Below the pieces are notes generated by a model that saw nothing but the letters and a program-made list of their open reading frames with translations, was not told the origin of the DNA and did no database searches. A program made the translations under genes and the position numbers. Below, in pieces: positions 17,735 through 26,331 of a stretch of DNA of 64,000 bases. This stretch comes from Actinobaculum sp. 313 (GTDB lineage Bacteria; Actinomycetota; Actinomycetes; Actinomycetales; Actinomycetaceae), in contig NZ_CP029033.1 in assembly GCF_003073475.1 (NCBI RefSeq), forward strand, positions 744,001 to 808,000, in the 5' to 3' direction. Each line of letters starts with the position of its first letter. Position 1 is the first letter of the stretch.

Positions 17735-19087
17735 ATGACTGAGAACAATGCCCCGCGTCCAGCGCGCCTGGAAGTTGACGGCACAGCCATGGAGCTTCCC
17801 CGCGCAGGTGCGACGGTGGGCCTTGATGGACTACGGATCTCGAAGATGATGGCGACGACGGGTGCTGTCACCCTTGATCCCGGATACATTAATACCGCCT
17901 CATGCGAGTCTGAGATCACATATATCGATGGCGACGCCGGCATCCTGCGTTACCGGGGGTATCCCATCGAGCAGCTGGCGGAGAACTGTACTTTTCTGGA
18001 AGTTGCCTATTTGCTGGTGTACGGCGAGTTGCCGGACTCGAAGTCGCTGGCCGATTTCACCCGTTCAATCAAGCGACATACTCTGCTGCACGAAGACTTC
18101 AAGGCATTCTTCACAGCATTCCCGGCAGGCGGGCATCCCATGGCAATCCTGCAATCCGGCATCGCCGGCCTCGCCACCTATTACGAGCACACCCTTAATC
18201 CGCGCGACCCGGAGCAGTTGGACTTGGCAACGGTACTGCTCATGGCGAAGGTTCCTACCATGATCGCGTATATTGCCAAGCGTGCGACCGGGTTACCGCT
18301 GCTGTACCCGGATGCGTCGCGTTCCTACACCGAAGACTTCATTCGTATGACATTCGGCCTGCCCTATCAGATGCAGGAGATCGATCCGACAATTGTGAAC
18401 GCATTGGACAAACTGTTCATTCTCCATGCGGATCACGAACAGAACTGTTCGACGTCGACGGTGCGCCTCGTGGGATCGTCCCAGGCGAATATGTATGCCT
18501 CGGTGGCGGCCGGCGTCGGTGCACTGTCTGGGTCGTTGCACGGCGGTGCGAACGAGGCGGTGCTCAGCATGCTCGGGCAGATTCGCGATTCCGGGATCAG
18601 TGTTGCCGAGTTCGTGCGGCAGGTGAAAAACAAGGAGAACAAGGTACGCTTGATGGGCTTCGGCCATCGCGTTTATAAGAATTTCGATCCGCGTGCTCGT
18701 GTAGTGAAGTCGCTGGCAGACGAGGTGTTGGGGAGCCTGGGCGGCGACAACGAGCTGCTCGACATCGCCAAGGAACTTGAGGAGACGGCTCTGGCGGATG
18801 ACTACTTCATCGAGCGCAAGCTATACCCGAATGTCGATTTCTACTCGGGTCTGATCTATCAGGCAATGGGCTTCCCGCCCCGGATGTTCACGCCGCTTTT
18901 CGCGCTGGGCCGCCTGCCCGGCTGGATTGCGCAGTACCGTGAGATGATCACGGATCCGACGCAGCGCATCGGGCGCCCGCGGCAGGTGTACGTGGGAATC
19001 GAGAAGCGCGATTGGGTGCCGCGTAACCGCCGTGCCAAGCTGCACGACGTGGCGCTGACCTTCGACATGGATATCAAGCGCCTGTAG
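17735..19087 (+). CDS. gltA: Citrate synthase
   Basis: 450-residue type II citrate synthase, condensing acetyl-CoA with oxaloacetate at the entry to the TCA cycle. The ATG follows GAGGAGGTCACA closely. The catalytic triad is visible: His269 in SLHGGANEAV, His311 in GFGHRVYKNFDPRA and Asp368 in NVDFYSGLIYQ. The N-terminal small beta domain (LDPGYINTASCESEITYIDG) and the RYRGYPIEQLAE block are typical of the long, hexameric NADH-sensitive type. It is convergent with dapD and a long inverted repeat lies between them. Confidence 0.97.
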   Translation: MTENNAPRPARLEVDGTAMELPRAGATVGLDGLRISKMMATTGAVTLDPGYINTASCESEITYIDGDAGILRYRGYPIEQLAENCTFLEVAYLLVYGELPDSKSLADFTRSIKRHTLLHEDFKAFFTAFPAGGHPMAILQSGIAGLATYYEHTLNPRDPEQLDLATVLLMAKVPTMIAYIAKRATGLPLLYPDASRSYTEDFIRMTFGLPYQMQEIDPTIVNALDKLFILHADHEQNCSTSTVRLVGSSQANMYASVAAGVGALSGSLHGGANEAVLSMLGQIRDSGISVAEFVRQVKNKENKVRLMGFGHRVYKNFDPRARVVKSLADEVLGSLGGDNELLDIAKELEETALADDYFIERKLYPNVDFYSGLIYQAMGFPPRMFTPLFALGRLPGWIAQYREMITDPTQRIGRPRQVYVGIEKRDWVPRNRRAKLHDVALTFDMDIKRL

Positions 19088-19144
19088 AGAGAACCTGCCG
19101 CCCGTGGCGTGGGGCGTGGGCGCGCCCGGCAGCGGGTGCGGGCG

Positions 19145-19211
19145 AGAAGTGGAGGGTTTGTGGAGAAGTGTCGGAATTTTTCCTCTGTTTCTTGAAAAAC
19201 CCTCCACTTCT
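19145..19211. terminator. Long-armed inverted repeat between convergent gltA and dapD
   Basis: Perfect 15-base arms, AGAAGTGGAGGGTTT at 19145-19159 and its complement at 19197-19211, separated by 37 bases containing an ATTTTT stretch. Its position between two convergent genes fits a bidirectional terminator, though the loop is long. It lies 58 bases after the gltA stop. Confidence 0.6.
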
Positions 19212-19315
19212 TGCAGGCCTGCGTCTTGCGGGCCGGTGTGCTAGAAGCTCTTGCGAGCCGCCGTGCCCCAGCCGCGCCCTATGGGCTGACGCGGCCCAGC
19301 CGCGCTCCGCGCCCG

Positions 19316-20293
19316 TCAGCTGGTCTGCATAAGCGCCTGGAGCTCGCTACCGTTCGCGCCTGGGCGCGGTAATGCCTCCACGGCGCCGGAGGTGGAATTG
19401 CGGCGGAACATGATGTTGTTCAACCCGGACAACATGCGGGCAGGTACGACGTCGGGTTCCTGGATGTAGCCCTCGCGGCCGGGAGTCACACCTCCGGTTG
19501 GAAGCAGCGTGACGCGCGTGCCCGCTGTGACATACAGCCCCGGCTCCACAATGCAATCGTCGCCCAGCGCAATACCGAGACCGGAATTGGCCCCGAGTAG
19601 TGATCTCTTTCCTACACGTACGCGTTTTTTCTCATCGGCGGAGAGGATTCCCATGGTCGAGGCGCCTCCGCCGATATCGGCTCCGTCGTCGACGACGACG
19701 CCCTGTGAGACGCGACCCTCGATCATCGCTCGGCCCAACGACCCGGCGTTGTAGTTGACGAAGCCTGCATGCATCACGGTGGTGCCCTCCGACAGATAGG
19801 CGCCCAGGCGCACGTTGTTGCCATCGGCGATGCGCACGCCGGAGGGGATGACGTAGTCCACCATGCGCGGGAACTTATCGACAGAGAGGATACGGATCGG
19901 TGTGTTGCGCGCGGCACGAATGCGCATGCGAGTTGCGTCGAAGTCTTCCAGGAAGCAAGGGCCCGAGCTGGTCCACGCCACGTTCTCCAACACCGAGAAG
20001 ATGCCATCCAGATTGATGCTGTTGGGCTGCGCTAGGCGCCATGACAGCAAATGAAGCCGCAGGTAAGCGCCAGCCGCGCTGGAGGGTTCATCGTCGAGGT
20101 TGATGACGGTTTTCACGATGCGCAGGTGGACGCGGCGTAGCTCGTCGTCGCTCTCAAGTGATAGCAGCAGGGGATCCGGCTGGGCGTCGTCAGGCGGGCT
20201 GCCGAGCTGCGGGTGCGGGTACCAGACATCCAGTACCTTGCCATCCGGGCGGGAGGTTGCGAGGCCGAAGCCCCACGCGGTGTTGTCACTCAT
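19316..20293 (-). CDS. dapD: Tetrahydrodipicolinate N-succinyltransferase DapD (actinobacterial type)
   Basis: 325-residue enzyme transferring succinyl from succinyl-CoA to tetrahydrodipicolinate, the step before DapC in lysine/diaminopimelate synthesis. The sequence matches the actinobacterial DapD family: N-terminal AWGFGLATSRPDGKVLDVWYP (part), PIRILSVDKFPRMVDYVIPSG, then the left-handed beta-helix with EGTTVMHAGFVNYNAGSLG and VVDDGADIGGGASTMGILS. Length is normal for this family. No strong Shine-Dalgarno is seen before the ATG at 20293. The gene stands alone, with a 66-bp repeat array upstream of it. Confidence 0.95.
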   Translation of the reverse strand: MSDNTAWGFGLATSRPDGKVLDVWYPHPQLGSPPDDAQPDPLLLSLESDDELRRVHLRIVKTVINLDDEPSSAAGAYLRLHLLSWRLAQPNSINLDGIFSVLENVAWTSSGPCFLEDFDATRMRIRAARNTPIRILSVDKFPRMVDYVIPSGVRIADGNNVRLGAYLSEGTTVMHAGFVNYNAGSLGRAMIEGRVSQGVVVDDGADIGGGASTMGILSADEKKRVRVGKRSLLGANSGLGIALGDDCIVEPGLYVTAGTRVTLLPTGGVTPGREGYIQEPDVVPARMLSGLNNIMFRRNSTSGAVEALPRPGANGSELQALMQTS

Positions 20294-20391
20294 GGGCCAA
20301 GCCTATCGGATTGCACCGGGTTGCCGTTGACAAGCCGACCAGTGAGCGGTCCGAACGGGCGCTCGTCTCAGATTTGGGGCTTAAGCGTATT

Positions 20392-20587
20392 GTGCGGCTT
20401 GTAGTGCCGGTGTGCTTGTGGTGCCAGTGTGTGGCGACTATCTGATTAAGCTCCCTTGTGCGGCTTGTAGTGCCGACGTGCCTAGTGGCGCCGACGTGCG
20501 GTGACTATCTCATTAGGTGCTTTGCCCGGCTTGTAGTGCCGGTGTGTCTTGTAGCGGCGGTGCGCTGTGCCTATCTCACCTCTGGGG
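20392..20587. repeat. Three 66-bp tandem repeats between dapD and the Maf-Nudix gene
   Basis: Units at 20392-20457, 20458-20523 and 20524-about 20587. All share CGGCTTGTAGTGCC near the start and CTATCT about 47 bases in. Each unit also holds a shorter internal repeat (CTTGTAGTGCCGGTGTG, then CTTGTGGTGCCAGTGTG). The third copy overlaps the last 12 bases of the Maf-Nudix reading frame. It lies upstream of dapD, so it may sit in that gene's promoter or leader region. Confidence 0.9.
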
Positions 20588-22240
20588 CATGAGCCCACGT
20601 ACGGTCTGCCATCCTTCTGCGAACTGCCGATGTAATGTACCCGGCACGCCGGTGGGGATGTCATCGACGTCGAACCAGCGCAGCTCCTGCGACTCGTTAT
20701 TCGGCGTGGGAGTGACGTCGTCGAGGCATTGTGCCGTGAAGGTGGTGTACTTCCAGTCTTGATGATCAATGACGTAACTGGTCGTAATGGCGATATGCTC
20801 CGCACCGATACCCGTTTCCTCCGCGAACTCGCGCAGAGCTCCCTGCTGGCGGGTTTCATCACACCGCAATGCCCCGCCGGGGATCGACCAGGTACCGCCG
20901 TTATGAGACCATGGCGCCCGCAACTGCAGCAACACCTGCGGGCGTCCTTCGTGACGTCGGAACAGGGCGAGACCGGCTGCCCCGGCCAGACCCCAGTGCC
21001 GCTGCCTGCAGTTCCCGCAAAATACGAAGCCGTCAGAATCCTGCTGGGGGTTGAAAAGCCTGGTGTCTTGCAGGAATTCACTGCCGCGTGGCGTAAGCGG
21101 AACCGATTTCACGCCCGGGCGTGTCCACAGCTGCGCCACGGACAGGCCGAGCTCTGCCAGCATGTTGCGCAGCAAGCTAAGAGACAGGCCGACTACGTTG
21201 TGATAGTCCCCGTGCAGACCGGTGACGAAGGGGCCGCCCATGCCATCGATCATGAAGCATCCCGCAGCATTCAAAGGTTCACCGGTGGAGATATAAGCAT
21301 CGATCTCGGCGTCGGACATGCGGGCGAATCGGACGCTTGACTCTTGGACGGCACTTAGGCTGAACACGGTCTGTGGGCGCAGCAGGCAGTGCCCGGTGTA
21401 CAGGAATCCGGACTGCCCGGACATGGCGCGCAACTGTTCGCGCGCCTCGTCGGCGTTGCGCGGCTTGCCGAAGAGTTTGCCCTGGAACTCGAACATGGAG
21501 TCGCAGCCCAGAATCAGGTCAGGGAGTGCGGCGTTTGTGCTGACTGCAGCGGGCGTGCTGCCTTCAACCGAGGTGCTGCCCGCAGCGGAGACGTCGCCTT
21601 CAGCCGATGCGCTGCTTTCGCCTGATGCGCGGACTTCACCCGATGTGCGGCTTTCCGCCGATTCGTGGAGTGCGCCTGCTCCGCTATGCGATTCGTCGAC
21701 GGCGGGGCCGGGCAACGATGCGTAATGACCAGCGACGCCGTCGGCGAGAGCTCCGCCTGCCGGGTTCCCTTCCGTCAAGGCCACGGGCGACTGGATACTG
21801 GTCGGCTCAATGCTGGACTGTCCGCTATCCGCCCGGTCGGCGCGTAGCTGCCGCGCGACGGCGCGTGCCTTTGCGGTAGCGAGAACAAGTACCTGCCGCT
21901 GAGGGCCGCCTTTCACTCCCGTTAGCACAGACTCCTCGTCCACATGCGAGACGTGGACAAGTGGTTCAATGCCGGCCTGCCGCAGGATCGACAGCCGGGC
22001 GGGGGATTTGCTTGCTAGCAGCAGCGAGAGGTGAGGACCGCCCGTGGAACGGTCCGGGGCCAATCCGCCCGGACTTTGAGGCGGGATGCGCGCGGGTTCC
22101 AAGGACGGGGTGAGCGCAGGAACTAGTGGCAGCGATCCAGACTGCTCACCAGGCGCCGAGTTTGTTGGGACCGGATGCAGCGCGCCTGTCGGGTCCGAGG
22201 AAACAGACCCTGCGTCTTCCGGCGGCAATGCAGGGGGCAT
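20576..22240 (-). CDS. Maf-family nucleotide pyrophosphatase fused to a Nudix hydrolase
   Basis: About 554 residues. The ATG at 22240 shares its A with the TAA of the upstream DUF885 gene (TAATG), implying coupled translation. Residues 1-66 are a Pro/Ser/Gly-rich leader. The Maf domain starts LSLLLASKSPARLSILRQAGI and resumes at LILGCDSMFEFQGKLFGKP, ending CFMIDGMGGPFVTGLHGDYHNVVG. Maf proteins remove pyrophosphate from non-canonical nucleotides. It is interrupted by about 100 residues of low-complexity Ala/Ser/Glu sequence with six-residue repeats. The C-terminus begins with FCGNCRQRHWG and carries a complete Nudix box (G-x5-E-x7-REFAEETG). The two domains could act as a joint nucleotide-pool cleaner; substrates are not visible. 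Confidence 0.85.
   Translation of the reverse strand: MPPALPPEDAGSVSSDPTGALHPVPTNSAPGEQSGSLPLVPALTPSLEPARIPPQSPGGLAPDRSTGGPHLSLLLASKSPARLSILRQAGIEPLVHVSHVDEESVLTGVKGGPQRQVLVLATAKARAVARQLRADRADSGQSSIEPTSIQSPVALTEGNPAGGALADGVAGHYASLPGPAVDESHSGAGALHESAESRTSGEVRASGESSASAEGDVSAAGSTSVEGSTPAAVSTNAALPDLILGCDSMFEFQGKLFGKPRNADEAREQLRAMSGQSGFLYTGHCLLRPQTVFSLSAVQESSVRFARMSDAEIDAYISTGEPLNAAGCFMIDGMGGPFVTGLHGDYHNVVGLSLSLLRNMLAELGLSVAQLWTRPGVKSVPLTPRGSEFLQDTRLFNPQQDSDGFVFCGNCRQRHWGLAGAAGLALFRRHEGRPQVLLQLRAPWSHNGGTWSIPGGALRCDETRQQGALREFAEETGIGAEHIAITTSYVIDHQDWKYTTFTAQCLDDVTPTPNNESQELRWFDVDDIPTGVPGTLHRQFAEGWQTVRGLMPQR
21555..21683. repeat. 18-bp in-frame repeats inside the Maf domain
   Basis: Clear 18-base units at 21594-21611, 21612-21629, 21630-21647 and 21648-21665, with weaker units on both sides. 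On the minus strand they encode six-residue units such as TSGEVR, ASGESS and ASAEGD, inserted between two conserved Maf blocks. Confidence 0.8.
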
Positions 22241-23957
22241 TACTCGGCCTCCCGCAGGGCGTCGCGCAACACATCCAAACCGAGCGATCCGAAGGAGAGT
22301 GCGCGCATATGCCATTCCTTCAAGTCGAATTCGCGCCCCGCCGCCGCAGCGGCACCACGTGCCTCTTCGCGCAGCTCATTCCAAATGCGCTGCCCGATCT
22401 TGTAGGAGGGTGCCTGCCCGGGCCAGCCTAGGTAGCGATCCAGTTCAAAAGAGAGAAATGCCGGATCCATGGCGACGTTCTCCCGCAGGAAGCGCCAGGC
22501 AGACTCATGGTCCCAAGCCCCTCGCCCCACTGACCGGCGGGCTTTCCGAGGTGAACACCGAGATCAACAACGACGCGTGCCGCGCGTAGGCGTTGCGAAT
22601 CGAGCATGCCCATACGATCTGCCGGATTGTCGTGGAAACCGAGTTCGTCCATCAGTTGTTCGGCATACAGCGCCCAGCCTTCGCCGTGTCCAGATACCCA
22701 GCATCCGAGGCGGCGCCACAGGTTGAGCTTATCGCGCAGATAGGTGGCCAGTCCGAGCTGCAGGTGATGCCCGGGAACACCCTCGTGATAGACCGTTGTC
22801 TTTTCCTGCCAGGTGGAGAAATCCGTCACACCGGAGGGGACGGACCACCACATCTGACCAGGTCGTGAGAAGTCCTCGGTGGGGCCGGTGTAATAGATGA
22901 TGCCGGTGCCATCAAGCTCAACGCGGCAGGTAATTTGGCGCATGGCCGCCGGGATGTCGAAGTAGGTGCCGTTGAGGGCGGCGACGGCGTCGTCGGACGT
23001 CTTCTGCATCCATTCGCGCAGCGTGTCCGTGCCGTGGATACGGTAGCGGGGATCGGCGTCGAGCCGGTTCATCGCTTCGCGCACGCTGACGCCGGGCCCA
23101 TACAGTTCGCGGGCGATTTCCTCCTGTTGGGCCACGATGGACTCAAGCTGGGAGAGCCCCCATTCATAGGTCTCGTCGAGGTCGACGGTCGAGCCGAGGA
23201 ATTCCCGCGAGAATAACTGGTAGCGATCACGACCGACGGCGTCCAGTTCCGTGGCCCGTGGTGCGACATCCCGGCGCAGGGTTTCGGCCAACTCACCGTA
23301 AGCCGCCCGTGCGGTGGCGGCTGCCGCATTCAGCCGTTCGGCCAGCTCTGGATGCGCGGCGGCACCGGCTGTGACCAGTCGCTGCAGGGAGGAGCGGTCG
23401 GCGTCGGCAACGGTGTCGCACTGTTCGGCACAGCGTTCCACCTGCCGCAGCGCGACGGCGGGCCCGGAGTCCAGACGCTTGTTCAATGACACCAGATAGC
23501 CGGTCAACGCACCGGGAACGGCTTCCAACCGACGCGCAATTGTCACCCACTGCTCTGCGGTGTCACGCGCCATAAGATCGAAGGAATCGCGGACCAACTG
23601 GATCGGCGAGGCGATGACATCTATGGTGCCGCCGGATTCCCCCTGCTCGGCGAACTCCACCTGCAGAGAGAGGCGTTCGCGCAGGGCTGCGGCGCTCACG
23701 GCGTCGGCGCTGTCGCGTGGGGTTAGTTTCTCCAAGGACTGCAACGTAGTGCGTGCCAGGGCCAGTTCGGCTTCCGTACCGGCGGGCGAGTAGTCGTCGA
23801 GAGTACCTTCATCGGCCCCCGCCAAGCCGACGCTTGTGGTTAGCGTGGGGGAAAGCCGGAGCAACTCGCAGAAGTAGGATTCGCTGAGCTCGTCGATCGC
23901 TGAGGGCACCTCTTGTGCCGTGTGCGGCTGTGCAGTTGCTTCATCGTGTGCAGTCAT
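22240..23957 (-). CDS. DUF885 family putative metallopeptidase (apparent frameshift)
   Basis: Would be about 572 residues once one base is restored. The main frame (ATG 23957) has the DUF885 signatures YHEGVPGHHLQLG and SGHGEGWALYAEQLMDELG, typical of a putative zinc peptidase, and runs into GKPAGQWGEGLGTMS. The conserved continuation GAWDHESAWRFLREN lies in another frame and ends exactly at the TAA overlapping the Maf start. Adding one G (one C on the plus strand, run 22518-22521) gives QWGEGAWDHESAWRFL without a break, and the total length becomes a multiple of three. Either a sequencing slip or a recent mutation. DUF885 proteins act on peptides or related amides; substrate unknown. Confidence 0.8.
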
Positions 23958-24159
23958 GTATCCCAGCCTAATGGTCCAGCCCGATCAGCGGGCATGCTCT
24001 GCGCGAGCAATATGGAAGGGATTCGCCGGAAAGTCTCGACGTCGCGCGCTCTGGCCGCTACACTCATTTGTGATCGAAAACACAAGCTGCTACAGTGTCT
24101 GCGGTTTGACCTGCGGAAATGCTGTGGCTTCAGTCAGCCGACGCGAAGGAGGAACGGTG

Positions 24160-25316
24160 GTGAGTAGCGCCATGGACGGCACCATGGACGATGTGGGCCG
24201 TGAGGTGCCCGGCCGTGAGGCATCGCCCGGCAGTGCATCTGCATCCGGCACTCCGGCCTCGTCGCCGCAGCCGGTACCCGACGCGCCCGCCACAGACGGC
24301 ACACCCTCGGCCTCACGCAACACGGTACAGCGCCACGTTGATCGCCTGCTCGGCGGTCGGGAGATCTATACCTTGGCTGAGGCGGCCCAGATCGCGGGCA
24401 TAAGTACCCGCCTCGCCCGGCGTATCTGGCTCTCCATGGGCTTTCCGACAATCGAGGACGAAGACAACGACCGTGTATTCGCCGACGTCGATATTGAGTC
24501 GCTGCGCCAGCACCGCGACATTCTGGAATCGGGCCTGCTCACCGAAGAATCGCTGACATCACTTATTCGCTCCGAATCGCATATGGCGGATCGTCTGGTG
24601 CTCTGGCAGCATGAGGCACTAGTGGAGTATGCGGAGAATGAACTGAAACTGGACGGGATATCGGCCCGCTTCTGGATCTTGGACCATTTCGGTGATTATG
24701 AAGACTTCCTGCGCATGCAAATGAATTACGCCTGGCGCCGCCACCTTGCCTCGTTGCTGCGACGCTCCGAGGCCGAAGTATCGGAAATGCAGCTCTCCAA
24801 CGCGGATGATCTGCAACTGCAACGCGCGGTCGGCTTCGTCGATATGGTGGCCTTCACGAACCGCTCCAATGAGATTGGCTCGGCGGAGCTCATCGAGTTG
24901 ATTGAGACCTTTGAATACACGTGCCGCGACGTGATCGCTTCTCACGGCGCCCGCGTGGTCAAGACCATCGGCGACGCCTTCTTGTTCATTGCCGACGACG
25001 TCGTCGTTGGTGCCGAGGTCGCTAGCTCGATTGTGGAGGAACTGCGGCAGGTGCCCGGCATGCTTCCGGTGCGGGCCTCCCTGGTGTGGGCGGCGTGGTG
25101 TCGCGGTTCGGTGATATTTTCGGGCCCACGGTGAATCTTGCATCGCGATTGGTGGATGAAGCGGATACCGGTTCCGTGCTGACTGATCGAAATACGGCGA
25201 ATCTGCTGCGAGCGGTGAAACCAGGACGCTACACCTTGGTTCAGGCCGGGTCCCCCGAGCTGCAGGGGATCGGGCGTATTGAGGCAGTGGAACTGCGGCG
25301 CATGCCCGCGCAATAG
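24160..25316 (+). CDS. Class III adenylate cyclase with Rv1264-like N-terminal domain (apparent frameshift)
   Basis: Would be about 385 residues after adding one base; GTG at 24160 follows AAGGAGG by seven bases (24157 GTG also possible). Residues 1-50 are Ser/Pro-rich. The N-terminal region (YTLAEAAQIAGISTRLARRI through DEDNDRVFADVDIESL and WRRHLASLLRR) resembles the pH-sensing autoinhibitory domain of mycobacterial Rv1264. The catalytic domain has GFVDMVAFTNRS and KTIGDAFLF (metal Asp residues) and, in the other frame, FGPTVNLASRLVDEAD (transition-state Asn/Arg). The break falls at GGG 25088-25090: one more G joins ASLVW to GGVVSRFGDIFG. Intact, it would make cAMP in response to acid; as sequenced, the catalytic end is lost. 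Confidence 0.8.
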
Positions 25317-25401
25317 ACCGGACTGCATGATGCGGCGGTTCGCATGGACTGCGTGGTGTTCTTGCGCTCGGTTCGCGTGGTGCTATTGCGTCGGTTTGGA
25401 A

Positions 25402-25523
25402 GTGTCAAAATCCCGTCCAAACGACAGTAAAGTGGAATTGCTCCAATTTAAAAATGGCGGAATCACGCGGATTTGCAACGGCCACTGCGTCCCGCCCGAG
25501 TCGTTTGGACGGGATTTGGACAC
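25402..25523. repeat. Large inverted-repeat element between the cyclase and gtrA
   Basis: Arms of 24 bases (25402-25425 and 25500-25523) match with one mismatch, including an 18-base perfect core AAATCCCGTCCAAACGAC. The 74-base middle contains its own small hairpin (AATTG-CTC-CAATT, around 25436-25449). It lies between the convergent cyclase and gtrA genes, so a bidirectional terminator, a structured RNA or a small inverted-repeat mobile element are all possible. Confidence 0.7.
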
Positions 25524-25566
25524 CGTCCGCCGAGTCTAAGGGCCAGCGAACTGGACAACCGCCGGG

Positions 25567-26265
25567 TCAGACGGCGGGGACGGGTTCATAGGCCTCTTTG
25601 GCGTCGTCGTCCGGACGGCCGTCGCCCGCAGCACCGTCATCACCGGCATCGCTCCTGCCAGTGGCGTCACCAGCTCCGGCATCGCTCTCGCACATGGCGC
25701 AGTCATTACCGGCCCTGCTCTCGCCCGTAGCACCGCCCCCGTCCGCATAGTCGTCGTCATCGGTGGCGCGAGTGGGAACAGTGGCATCCTGGTTATCGTG
25801 CTGACCGGAGAATACGACGTAGCGGTACATGATATAGCGGAAGGCTGTGCCCAGGGCCAGGCCGACGATATTCGCGGAGATATTGTCGGCGAATTGGCTG
25901 CGCAGCCCGAGACCATAGCGTGAGAAGGCGAGGCAGGCGAGGGCAATGAGCATTCCACCGATGTTGACGAGCACGAACATGGTGAACTCGCGGGTCTTGT
26001 TCGCCATGCGTCGATCTCCGAAGGTCCACATGCGGTTGACCATCCAGGAGAATACGACGGAAACACTCACCGAGATGATTTTGGCAGTCATGGACTGGTC
26101 GCCCGGCAGGTGTACGAGGCCGGTGTGTGCAAGCAGGTTGAAGAGGCCGACATCAACCACATACGACCCCAGACCAACGACGCAGAAGCGCACAAACTCA
26201 ACAAACCATTCGCGTGGTGACTGGCCTTTGAGGAGGCGGTGGACGAGATGACTAGGGTGAAGCAC
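25567..26265 (-). CDS. GtrA family membrane protein
   Basis: About 232 residues from the GTG at 26265, giving MLHPSHLVHRLLKGQ, typical of the family. Four membrane helices (FCVVGLGSYVVDVGLFNLLAH, TAKIISVSVSVVFSWMVNRMW region, FTMFVLVNIGGMLIALACLA, ISANIVGLALGTAFRYIMY) match GtrA. These proteins are thought to help move polyprenyl-phosphate-linked sugars across the membrane. A longer start (ATG 26340) would run head-on into purK, so it is unlikely. The C-terminal tail of about 65 residues is Asp/Gly/Ala-rich with three 11-residue repeats. No Shine-Dalgarno; TACACT ends six bases before the GTG, suggesting a leaderless message. The divergent gtrA-purK pair also occurs in mycobacteria (from memory). 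Confidence 0.85.
   Translation of the reverse strand: MLHPSHLVHRLLKGQSPREWFVEFVRFCVVGLGSYVVDVGLFNLLAHTGLVHLPGDQSMTAKIISVSVSVVFSWMVNRMWTFGDRRMANKTREFTMFVLVNIGGMLIALACLAFSRYGLGLRSQFADNISANIVGLALGTAFRYIMYRYVVFSGQHDNQDATVPTRATDDDDYADGGGATGESRAGNDCAMCESDAGAGDATGRSDAGDDGAAGDGRPDDDAKEAYEPVPAV
25643..25741. repeat. Three 33-bp in-frame repeats at the gtrA 3' end
   Basis: Units 25643-25675, 25676-25708 and 25709-25741, each starting CCGGC and containing a GCTC/GCTCTCG core. They encode 11-residue acidic units such as AGDATGRSDAG in the cytoplasmic tail of the GtrA protein. Confidence 0.8.
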
Positions 26266-26271
26266 GTTATC

Positions 26272-26277
26272 AGTGTA
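26272..26277 (-). promoter_or_regulatory. Candidate -10 box for gtrA (leaderless)
   Basis: Minus-strand TACACT (26277 to 26272) followed by six bases and the GTG at 26265. A start of transcription at the first codon would follow. No -35 match visible. Confidence 0.35.
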
Positions 26278-26331
26278 GTGGCTAGGCGCGGTTGTGGCAT
26301 GCGACCGATGCAACACGGTGAGGAGTGACTC

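Noticed and set aside
20392-20587. Possible CRISPR array because of regular repeats.
   Set aside because: The 66-bp units are directly adjacent without unique spacers, only three copies exist, and no cas genes are present.
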